Assembly: GCA_016801885.1 (NCBI GenBank)
Contig: CM028899.1
Span: 19,979,501-20,043,500, forward strand
Direction: 5' to 3'
From: Toxotes chatareus
Taxonomy: Eukaryota > Chordata > Actinopteri > Toxotidae
Length of the DNA: 64,000 nt
In this document: positions 1 through 11,600 of the stretch, piece after piece
Layout: every line of letters starts with the position of its first letter
Position numbering within the stretch: position 1 is the first letter of the stretch
Notes under the pieces: model-generated
What the model was told of the DNA's origin: nothing
Databases searched by the model: none
What the model saw: the letters and a program-made list of their open reading frames with translations, nothing else
Program-made: the position numbers and the translations under genes

Positions 1-3000
1 GCCTAGCATTGTGTGGAAGGCTTGAAACAGCATTTTGACCATCATATAAGGAGATAAAGTCTAAAAACGAGCAGTTAAGCATATATATATATATAAAATA
101 GGCAAAAAAAATTCACATACTTCCTTTTGTAGTTAGTCAAAAGCTTGGGCTCGGCTCTGTTTCTATTTATTCTTGGTTGTATTCATCTGTCAGCAAACAC
201 TGAAATGGCCACAGACTCAGGATCACTCACACAAGTTATTATTAGTCTTACATCCTGTCAACAGCAGCTTCATGTTCCACGCTGTACTTTCCTTGGCACA
301 ATTAGACCACAACTTTGTGTGTTTAACATACACGACACAGCAGACTGTCACAACTAAATCAAACTAAATACTCCTCTGTGAGGAGTTTATGAGGAGTGTG
401 ACATGGACGATATACTGTATCAGATGAGGTAGCACATTAACATGAACACAATGTGTTCGTGCTGTGTACGTCTGTGAAATGTGTCTCTGTGGGTTACAAG
501 GAATGTTAAAACTGCTATTGTCATAAAAAAAAAAGTCAGCATTTGCCATTGGGGGCAAATTAGGCAGCTGGTCCTGACAGGGTTATGATTAATTCTCCAC
601 ACTAGTCAGGTAAAGAGGGAACGTAAACACACACACACACACAAAAAAAAAAAGCAAGGGAATGTCGAAAGCAGCAGTAGGAATAGTCTGAAGCTCCCTG
701 ACTGCAGTATCACCAGAGAGGGACCTCCCGAGGGGGCAATTACTGCAGATGAGGCCAGTAAGTTTACTGCCAGGTTTGATGAGCACAACTTTTCCACTGA
801 GCGTGCATACGTTTTGTTTTCAGCGTCTCCAAGAATCTTGAACAATACAGTGCCGTCCCACTACTGTCGCTGCTGATCGAGTTTGCCATCAGTAAAGGAA
901 ACTCAGAACAGTTATGGTGACTGACTGCTTTAATTATTTAAAATACCAGACACAAGATGTTTTTCATCACATGTCCTGCTAGTCTCCAAGAAAAAAAAGC
1001 ATGTTTACGAACTGAAAGACCGAAGACTTTCAATGTAGCCACGTCATCCCATTAAGTATTACTAAAATCTGCTCATCTACCCATTCCTGGATCCTGTGCA
1101 CTTCTCAAGTACATTTATCATGGCACACACCCACCTCCTGGCCTAATATCAGATGCATTTTAACTTCCACAGATCTATAATTGCATGATTTAAATTACCT
1201 CAAACCTCAGTATGTTAAATTTAACTGACCAAGAGACATATTTTTTATAAAACTTCCAGCCAAAACTGGTCAGCACACGGGAAACCTTGAAAGGTTAGTC
1301 AGCTGGCATGAGCAGTAAATGCAGCCTTATCAAAAATAGGCATGTTGAGGTTGTTTCCTTTTACAAATGTGTTCCTACTGATATGAAATGTAACTTCTGG
1401 AGGGCTGTGATAAGGTGCAGCTTTCAGTATAACCCTCATCATGGCATGTCTCATTGTCCAGCTGAAAGACAGGAGAAGTTTAAGCTATAAAGTCGGCTAA
1501 TGCATGAGTAATAAAGAGGAGTTGATAACCTTTGGCCAGTGAAAGAAACATTAGTGTTAGTCAATGATTTTCTATTTACACATCCAGCAGACACAGAGCA
1601 ATGTGAGCATTTATTTTGGTTTCTCAGACCATCTCCTGAGAAGTCAAATACTTATTAATATTCCTTTTCTTTTAGCTTTTTTCTTTTTGCTAAATGCTCA
1701 CTAGTTATTCACTAATGCTGTCTTTCTGCTGCTGATGCTGGACAGGTAGTTTACAGTCCACTAATCACATGTTTCTCACTGAAAACAGTTGCCTTTGGCA
1801 CCTGGCAACGCAACTGATGTGAGCCGTGTTTACAGCAAAACCAAAACAATAAGCTACAAGAGGCTTAAAAGCTTCAAAAAAATTTGTGGTTTGTGATATA
1901 GCGCTATTTAAAAAAAATCTGGCTTGATTTCAAAATAACTTTAAGTAGCACATTAATTACTTCGTTGCCATGCCGATGAGCAACATCCTTCCAAGCAGGT
2001 CACCTTTCCAGGCTGTTTTACACATACTATAACTGCCTGCGCAAACACCTGCACTCTAAACTCAGTGGGCTGGTGTGTCAGAGCCAAAAACACTAGCGGG
2101 AAGCCATCTCATGACATTTCCCACCCACTGGGGGTGACAAGTCATCGCTGCAGTCCTTTGAGTCCCCGGGATGCGAAACCTATTTTCCCTCCGCGGGACA
2201 CCACTTCTCTCTCTTTCATCCGCCTTGCTCTGGAAATGAGAATGACGTTCCATTAGCGAGGGGAAAGAATTCCCCACCTTGGCGAGTGAGGGCTGCAATG
2301 CAGAGAGCCAATTGCCTAAATGAAATTCCAGTATGTGATGAGTGGGAAGTGAGAGGCTTGCTGAGTAGCTAGGCTTGTGCAGCTGCAGCTAGTGTACTGT
2401 CCAAACCCTGAAAAAAGCCACAATCCTCTGCCTCTTTCCTGTAGGCTGTTTCATGATCTGAAAAGAGATTCAGATCTATAAGAACAGATGCTTTAGCTTC
2501 AGTTGAATAGCAGATTTTGTGGACTGATAAATGGCTGCTTGACTAGTGTTTGTATGTGTCCCATTGTCTTGCAGCATCTAGCTCAAGATACCTACAACAC
2601 TTTATCGCTTACATAATCAGATTGTCCATCTCTCTCCAACGTAAACATGGGAGATTTCTTTCAAAAAACAGCCTGGACTTTTAAAGGGAAAGGAAACTCT
2701 GCAGCAGATATGGGAACAACCCAAGTGCATGTGTGCGTGTGTATTCATGTTTAGATCTCCCAGGAATAGATCTATTACTCTGAGTAAGGTAGGTCTCTTG
2801 TTGTCAGGGTGATAATGTCTTTTCCTGCCTGGCTAGAAGATGAAGGCTCTTTTATCTGTGCAGCCACTGGAAACCTCATTTCCTGGTCCAGTTTTTTTTC
2901 CAGAGCCTCAGTCCACCGGCGGGCCCGACTGCCAGCGCTTACTCTACAGGGGAGAAGTAAAGAAGACCGGGTGGAGGGACATGGATGGAGGGAAGAAAGT

Positions 3001-3479
3001 AGGAAGATGTAGATTTAGATAGATGGAAGCAGAGATAAATGGGGAAAACTTGTCTTACGTCAAATTTTGTCAAGTAAGTACTGATCAATATGAACACACG
3101 ATCATTGACCTGAACAGGACGGATTCCAAAACAGGTTATTTGCCACAAACCACATATCTGAATGCAGTGTGTGGGTTGTGGGTTTGTGTGCCAGACAGTA
3201 CATGTGAATAACAGTCTGAGGCAGAGCGCAGCATCACATGGTAAATGTTCTCAGGCTTCTCCAATGGCTAATATTACTCACATTGCAAACATCACTCCCC
3301 AGACATTCAACAGCTGCTTTTTGTTTGTCTACACTTACTTTAGAGAGACTGTTGTCTCTCATGTGAGAACCTGGCAGAAAACCTTACAAAGCAGAACAGG
3401 ACTAGGAGTCTGCAGCCATGCAAGTACCTATGTGAGGCTATGGTAAAGCCCAGTGGAGATCTGAGCGAAAACATGTGCC
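1..3479. other. Intergenic DNA downstream of pxdn
   Basis: No coding exon was recognised on either strand. Open frames here are short, lack family motifs and overlap each other on both strands, as expected by chance. The stretch holds a short (AT)n run near 80-97, a (CA)n run ending in poly-A at 628-655, and otherwise unremarkable AT-rich sequence. Confidence 0.6.
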
Positions 3480-4065
3480 AACATGCTCACAGTGACTGAG
3501 CGAACTGATGTTTAGCATGGTAGAATATAATATTGACCATTGTCCCCTTAGTGGTTCAGTGTATTGGCATGCTAGCATCATTAGATCTACACAGGTGTCC
3601 TGTACAGAGGTACATCTGAGGCTGATGGGAATGTCGTTAGTTTAGCAGGTTTCACCTGGTGAAAAAGCAAAGGACAAGGGATCACAAAGGCTGGTAGTAT
3701 TCATCCTGAGGGGAACATGAATGTTTGCACCGTATTTCATGGCAATCCTACAGTTGTTGAGACTTTTTGCTCAAAACTACAAATGTCAAAGTCATGGTGG
3801 TGCAAAAGGGACACTCAGCATATCACCATGAAGGGTTGTGTGTGCAAATGTTTGTGCCAATTAATGTAGATTTTGAGGTATTTCACAGGATAAAGGAACT
3901 TAAAGTTATGGGATTAAAGTCAGCATCATTCATCTCTGGAGTCTGTGAATGTCTGTTAAAAACTTTCATGGCAATCAGTTGCGTTGTTGAGATATTTTAG
4001 TCTGGAGCAAAATGCTAAAGCAAATAACTGAACACCTGGTGGACTGGCAGTGCCCATTTTGGAGT
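3480..4065. repeat. Teleost-type interspersed repeat with two internal similar halves
   Basis: Two segments resemble each other: about 3711-3770 and about 3940-4006. Both contain a 'gaatgt-tgt...ttcatggcaatc...gttgttgaga' core. The wording matches, from memory, a very common dispersed repeat of percomorph genomes. Exact family, ends and target-site duplication were not determined. Open frames inside it should be ignored. Confidence 0.55.
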
Positions 4066-4429
4066 CATATGTACATATGTGACTAACATGGCAAAAAAAG
4101 GGGGCAGAAACTATCACAGTAAGTCTGAGCCAAGTGCAAAGTACTAGATTAGCTCTGTAGTGCAGATTTCACCAAGTGCCCAGGTTAATGACACCGAAGT
4201 GGAGATGGCAAACATAAGAACAAGGCTGCGTTAATTTTAGCTGGATGTGATCAGTGCAAAAAGTTGTTCTGTGATAAACAAACCCAAAATATCCCCAAAT
4301 ATCTGAGCTTTGACAGACCATTACCGAGCCGATGACAGGTCGCATCTTTAAGATCTCATCTTCACTTCAGTCCTGAGCGTGTGCCAGGCATGGGAGCTGA
4401 AAAACAACAGGCACCAACATGTATGACTG

Positions 4430-7177
4430 TAATTCAAATGTGGCTTATTTATTTATTATTACTGTTGAGAGGCATACATTACAGTGCAAACCATTCTTTG
4501 GCAAACGTACAATACAATACAAAATGTCATGACAGGTACTACTATATCCACATTGACCACTGGTTTGGGGACAGTGTAGGTAAAGCATGTTCAGTCGTGC
4601 AGAGCAGTGCATTCCATTGACACTAGGGAGTTTTCAGGGGAAATGAAAAGAGAGGGAACCACGATGAAAACAAAAAAATGAACTAATACAACAGATAAAT
4701 GAACGCCGATGAGCGGTAACGAGGAGAGCTCACAGTGCTTTGGCAGCCAAACCTTGGGCCAAAATGCATTTAGCCTGTTACTGAGACAGAAAGACACTCA
4801 CACACTCATTCATTCACAGAGTTTATGAAATTATATCAAAACGCTAAATTCAGTAAAACATAAACACATGAGAGCACATGATGTCAACCGGCATCACTGG
4901 AGAACAGTCTGAATGCGATGAAGGAGAGAAAAAAAACACACAACTGTAAACACACAGTTTGATATACAAACCTGTCCAGTATATTTAAACATGTGATATG
5001 ATACCAATTTACCAGTGCGACTGCCAGCCCCATAATCCACCTGGAATCCCGAAACGGAACATTCCAGAGAGTATTATTTCTGTTTAGTGACAGATGCTTG
5101 CTCAGGACGTTACCACATAAAGAAAACAATGGAGAGGAACGCTGCAGCTGCAGCCGCTTCAATACAATTAGGAGCAAAGCAAAACAGGAAAAACAAAAAA
5201 AAAAACCGTGACTTCTGTTACACTAAGCGAGCCAGTGCATGGGGTACAGTGAGCGGCATTTGTCTATGTACAGTACTTGTGGAATAACTCTGTCTCACAA
5301 CAGCAACACGGCGAAGACTTGGTTTTGATCGACGCTGTATCCCAATCATCAGCACCCATCCCTCCCCTGGCCCCAAACCCAACGCTACCCCTGCTTCCCC
5401 CTTCTCATATGGCTTCCATTACAGCGGAATGAGGGTCAGAGGGCTGGAGAAGCCTGCGCACCACTTACGCTCTGCTGAATGACGTCACCTCCAAATCTTC
5501 AACAAGGCAAAAAAACAAAACAAAACATGAGCAGGAAAGAAACGTTCCTAACCTATATCAACACTGAAGATAATCCTCACAGGTGGAAACATCCACAAAC
5601 TCAACACACATGAGCAAGAAACGTAAGGAGAGAAGAGAAAAGGCGGAGACGAAGCGGACGCTTGACAGGAAGGAATGCATGCAAGCGTTGTCCTTGTGTA
5701 AACTGGGGCTAGAGAGCTGCAGGTCCACAAAGGCAGAGACAACAGTCACGGTAGCAGTTCTTCAATTGTGTGTAGTCTGTGGACTGAAGATGAATAAACA
5801 TGAATAAAACACAACTGTGAGCAGGTCAGAAGGGGAACACTGCTGTGGTAGAGTTAGCAGTACCAAAGGCTAAATCCTGACTTTTTTTTTTTTTTTTTTC
5901 TTACAACATTCATTCATACATAGTTTCATCGGTAGACATGTGCTATTTATGTCATTTTAGAAGTTACTAAATCATACATTTGGCTTTAGAAGACTGAGCA
6001 AAAAAAAAAAAAAAAATACTGGGACAAAGTTCACAACATTACAGTGGTAAAAATGGATATTCTTTCACTGCTTTCTGAAAGCAAAATGAAACTTGGAAAG
6101 GAGCACAACAGTGCAAGAGCTGGATCGAGTGTCCTGCAATGGGGAGCCCCACGTGGCTCCACCTCACTCAAGTTCAGGACAGGCCAGCAGAGACAATAAG
6201 TAAGTTAACTAACAAAGTTGTCCAAGGATAGAGGAGCAGTAAATCAGTAGACATCTCTTTTGCATTACAAACATTTTTGTAGGGCTTCACATTATCTTCA
6301 TATGTAAGCATTTTTTATACAAATAGGGAAGAAAAAAAAATACATATTCATAACATGTTATAAAGCACCGTGGATTAAAAGATGAAGTAACTCTATTCAT
6401 AAAAAGTCTTTTAGTTTGAATAAAACAATCCTCTCAATTGTGATTTATCATTAAAAGGCATATACTGAGTGTATATAGGTTGCTTTGCATACAAAAGACA
6501 ATACTTTGAAGGTCTGTATTAAGTGATTAAATCATTAATTAAAAAGAAGGGGGGGGAGGGGGGAATAGCACCAGTTTTCGGCATCTCTAACCTGAGAAAA
6601 TTTTGTGATACAACATAACGGCTGCCGCCTTTCAATCTACTTCCCTTTCCTGCTTGTCGACGGCAACTGGCCCCTGCGTTTCGTCGTCGAGTGTTAGTCG
6701 CAGGAGAGCAAAACACGGTGGATGTTTGTTACACTTCAGAAGCCTCAGCAGACTCCAAGCAAAGAGGAGAGATTTGTCCGTCTTGTTTACAATCCACCCA
6801 TTCATTCATCCATCCATCCATCCATCCATCCATCGGTTCAGAAATAAATCCATTTAGTGATCGCTGGCTTGTTGCCAGAGGATTTCAAACTGAGCCTCAG
6901 GCTGCTGCTGGTCCTGGAGGGGGGCAAGAAGCCAAAAAGATATTAAAAAAATAAAAATAAAATAAAAAATCAACCCCTCCACTGATCAGAGAAAAAGAAT
7001 ACAAAGTGAAACAAAACAAAAACTGAGGCTATTGGTGGCTGCGGGTTAGCACACCTTCAAGAGTCTCATCCTCGCTCTGGATGTCTGTGTGTGAGTGTGT
7101 TTGACTTTCAGACACTAACGAGTGTGTTTGTCAGGGGGGGGGGGGTGGTGGTGGTGGTGGGGGGGATGTCCTGAGGG
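4430..7177 (-). other. pxdn: Probable pxdn 3' untranslated region
   Basis: It runs from just after the pxdn TAA to the double AATAAA near 4450, about 2.7 kb, a plausible size for a peroxidasin 3' UTR. It contains poly-T 5882-5899, poly-A 6001-6016, an (ATCC)n run near 6797-6835 and long plus-strand G runs at 7134-7165 (C runs in the transcript, starting about 12 nt after the stop). No coding exon is seen. The far boundary is inferred. Confidence 0.5.
4448..4457 (-). terminator. pxdn: Probable pxdn polyadenylation signal (two overlapping AATAAA)
   Basis: The plus strand reads TTTATTTATT, which gives two overlapping AATAAA hexamers on the minus strand. Just beyond (about 4395-4435) the minus strand is GT/T-rich, as expected for a downstream cleavage element. 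It is the first convincing signal I saw below the pxdn stop codon. Cleavage would fall near 4420-4440. Inferred, with no transcript evidence. Confidence 0.5.
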
Positions 7178-7321
7178 TTAGTCGCGGTGGGTGTTGGCTT
7201 CTTGTCGCTTGTCAACATCTGCGTGTTCCAGGCACACCGGGCAGCAGGCGCCTTTTAACTTGACAGGCCGTTTGCACTCGGCCGGCGGACAAGACTCCAC
7301 AAAGCAGGTCACCTGGGCATC
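7178..7321 (-). CDS. pxdn: pxdn exon 23: VWC domain end and stop codon
   Basis: It encodes DAQVTCFVESCPPAECKRP, then GACCPVCLEHAD and a polar tail, stopping at TAA (7180-7178). The CxxxxxC...CCPVC pattern completes the VWC domain begun in exon 22. Confidence 0.95.
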   Translation of the reverse strand, partial: DAQVTCFVESCPPAECKRPVKLKGACCPVCLEHADVDKRQEANTHRD

Positions 7322-8630
7322 CTGGGGTGAAGAGAGGGGGGGGGGGGGGCAAACAGGTCAGTTGTCTTATTAGATTAGATGGGGGACGAAATGTTCACTG
7401 CACAGCTGCGACCAAGAAATCAAGCTGCAGCGCAGAAAGTAAGGCACAAAAACAAGAACAGAGGAACTGGAAGGTTCTATGTACAGCACAGCCAAAAACT
7501 TTCAACAGCCTATTTTCTATAATTAAAAAAAAAAGTGTCAATGAATGATTTCAATATGTGTGTTATGGGTTGGGCAATTATTTTGTTTGCACTGTCTTGT
7601 ACTTTTGTTTGGCACAGAACTGTAACTGAAACGTTTTGCTCGCGACAAAAACCTCTGCTCAGGTGCTTTACAACAAGGCTGAACAGAACAACGCAGGGCT
7701 TTGTTTTAGAGCAACAACACGATGCGTTGAACCAAACTGTTCTTTCCCAGACTCTGTGCTTCTGCCTGCCAAATTTAATTATTACAGAAATCCTCCAATT
7801 ACAGGGAGGCGTGGAAGGTGGAAGAAGATTTCGGGGGGGCTAAATGGAGAGAGAGAGAGAAAAAAGAAAAGAAAAACTGACGTGTTATCAGGTGTGGTGA
7901 GCAAAATTAATGGAGTAGGAAAGATGGCAACCAAGGGCAAGTGGGAGGGGAAGAGAGAGGACTGAGGAAGATCTGAGGCAGCCAGGTTTGGCACGGGGGG
8001 GGGGCAGCTACCAACCCGTGCCAGCAGCTGGCATCGAAAAAAGTGTCAGAGATAAAGAATGACAGGCAGAAAAGTGGCCGGTGCACACAAACACACTGTG
8101 GGGAGACGCTGGTGCCAGGAGGAGGGCGCTGCCAAGAGGTGCTGGAAGAGGTGAAACACTTGCGAGGGTGCCAGACAGAGAGAAAGTGGGGCATTTAAAC
8201 TGGGCAGACTGCTCACATGGAGATGGTTCTGCTGGACAGCCTGTCCTCAAGTGAGAAACATGGACACACTAAAAACACGATCAGCTTCTCGGTATGAAAA
8301 ATGAGGGGATTAAGTGTGTGTGTGTGTGTGTGTGCTGTGTAAACCATTGGCGCTGCATATTGATTTATATGCTGAACATACTCTGCATTCACATGTGGTG
8401 CAGGAGTCCTTTTTCCACCGCTCTCCATCTGTTCGCTCACGTCCCTCGCTATCAGTGCAGTCAGTCTTGCTCAGACGGGCTTCAAGTCTTTTAATCTGCA
8501 AAGATACAAGCACACAAACATTTACTCCGAGAAGCGGGTTGATGCGACACCGTCACCGCGTCTCCATCCCATGCAACAACTATTGTGAAACATGAGTCAC
8601 ACATTCATGAGAAAGTCCACACTGTGATAT

Positions 8631-8664
<34 letters not shown>

Positions 8665-11600
8665 GTATATGCAATATAAACCACCAAATGAGGGACTTTG
8701 TGATACTGAACCATCCCACATTCTTTAAACCTGACCAAATCCTCACCCAAAACACACTCTCAATTAACATACTCAGCAATCCAGCACTGGACTTTTCATA
8801 CTTGAACTGCACTGCATCTAAGAGGCTGCAGCTGACCGGAGGACGGGGTCAGGATGCTGGGCCCCCATCCTGAGGAATTAACTGTACCGCGGACACGTTA
8901 ATGGAAAACATGTCTGTACGTATGGAGCTTTGACTGTGTCTGTGTGTTAGTGCTACAGCATGGCTTCCCAAAAACAGACATAGCAGACGCACAACTGCAG
9001 CATGTGCAAGAGGAAACCTTGGGGGAACAAGGCCTGTGTAAACGGATGGAACTGTTTGAAATGTCCTTGGAAAAGGAAGAGGGAGGCTCAGCTGTAAATG
9101 TTGTATAGATTAGAGTTAAAGAAAATATTCCTTTCGCCCTTTTTCCATAGCTAAAAATTCAAATGACCTCCACTACACCGGTTTTATAACATCTACACAG
9201 CTCGCTGAACATTATCTGTTCTTCCCCGGTCATTTACCACACATTACATACAGGCAGACACAGAACGTGTGATGGCAGTTGAATGTGTTGTGCAGGTACC
9301 AGCTTGGCAGTACAGTAGGATGATTAAATTACCATCAGAGACTGTCTCTCTGCATTCTGCCACCTAATGCACAGACACAAACACGTTGTAAGACATGTAG
9401 ATTACCAGCCCGCCACCAGCAGTAAAATGTACACAAGGGGCCAACAAATGCAAACGTAAACAAGGGTCAACAAGAGATGAGTCTGTGCGTGTGTGTGTGT
9501 GCATGTGTGTGTGTAGATACAGGCACACGCACCTGCTTTCGTAAACTTGTGATCGTCTTCTGCATGTCGGAGACAAAATCCTGGAAGTCGTTGATTGAGG
9601 GTTCAGTGCTTTTTTTGGAGGTCAGAGTTACATTTATCAGAGTGTCTACGGTTTCCTCCACTGGGCTGCAAAGACAAATGGACAGGTATAGAATCACAGC
9701 AGGTCACCACCAGGAAGCAGGGGTAGGCTACACAGATCAGATCCAGATGTTTTGCTGGGCTGTGTCACCTGGTCTCCTGGATGCTGCTGGCAGGTTTATC
9801 GTCTCTGTAGCTGTGCTCAGCTGATCTGCGTCCCCTGAAGTGGTATGACAGGGCGTTGAACTGACCCTTGGTTCTGCAGTCTGGTGGGTTAAACACAACA
9901 CAACACGCTGCAGTTCACTGTCAGTGGGAAAAAAAAAATGGATTTCTACATTTTCTTATCCAATATGATAAAACAGCAGCAGTGAACAGACTGATGAGCA
10001 CTGCAGGATAAACCAAAACAACCTGCGCAGGAAAATAAGTTGGATCTCATGTTTCTGAGCACAAACATAAACACGGTCACAGATGACTGCTGATGACCCG
10101 GCTTCAAAGTGCTGATCCAAGACTCTGAGGCTCGCCGTGTTACACCATGCCTCACTCTCACGCTGCCATCACTGTGCCCAGATCAAAGAGAACACAAGAC
10201 ACACACACACAAACAGAGAACCCTGCTCACGCCCCAGTACACATCTGGGCCATGCATCAGCACAGAGCATCAACAGGCAGTTCATAACAAAAGTCGGGGA
10301 AGGACAGATGAATGGATCAGACCCTGCAGTTGGGAGGGCCGCGTTATTTTTAATCTGTAAACGCTTAAAGTCGGCTGCTCAGCCTCAGACTGCCTTTGAT
10401 TTACCAGACAACAGTCTGTAAAAGACAAAGACTATCCTAAAAACAACAAAGCTTCCTATCTCATGCTGACAGATCCGCAGGAGCACACAGATGTACGCTC
10501 GTACCCTGCTGTGCTGCATGCTAACACACACACACAGGTCATTCTGTGGTTGTGAGGACAATCATTGACATCATGCATTCCACAGCCCTGACCGCCTAAC
10601 CCCAACACTTACCTGAACCTAAACCTAAACCTAATCCTGAATCTAAACCTAACCTGAACTCTAAAACCACGTCTTCACCCTCAAACAGACCTTTGAGGGT
10701 GTGTTAGAAAGTGACAGGTCAGAATGTCCTCTCTCCATCTCCATATAACTCAAACTGGTTCTCACACAGATAGAAGTACAAGTACACACACACACACATA
10801 CACATGCTGCAAGGTCTCAACGGTGTCCTCTCTGTTAATTGAGCCAAACACAACTGTGAATCTGTCAGGAGTTTCACTGACAGACAGACAGAAACATGCA
10901 TTAACTCTTCCTCCCTCCTCCTTTTTTTTCTGGCAGGATCTTCTCTGTTTATTAGCTTTTGCTCTTCCCTTGTACATTTTGTCATGGAAGGTCAAACACC
11001 AGGCTCAGAATCTGGGATGAAAGGAGAATAATTAAGAGGCACAATGTGCTGCCTATTAAAACGTTGTTGTATATTTTTTTTTCTCCAAGGACAATGAATT
11101 TTCTTTTTCATCAAGCTTCTGCATCAAACATAAATTCATTCATCCCAAATGCAGCACAATGCTCAACGTCCCCATGCTGTTCTGAATTGTCACGTAAATC
11201 AAACCTATCTTTTCAGTGACAGCAGCATAATGTGGCCATTTACGTCACTGAAAAAACAAAGCCTGTGGAGCAATACTTAGTTTCAACATAAATCAACAAA
11301 GTTCACCATTATGGCCGCTCAGTGTTCTGTTAAAACAATCACTGCACGGCTCACAGATCTAAAAATGTTTAATCTAATATCATAGATTATCACTCGTAAT
11401 CTAAGCCATTTGCTCATTTCACAACTGATCGTATCTCCAAATAAATGATACAAGGCAAACCGTCTCTATAAACCCTCACACTGGTTTATTATAACAGCAG
11501 GGGGTGCCTCTTCATTCAGCTCCTTTTCCCTTTGTCAGCTGCACCCACGGGTGGAATGTTTAAACATCCAGGATTTTAACTCCAAATACCGTCTCTGACC

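Noticed and set aside
8294..8595. Open frames rich in Cys-Val or His-Thr alternation (also near 9480 and 36240)
   Set aside because: Produced by translation of (GT)n or (CA)n microsatellites.
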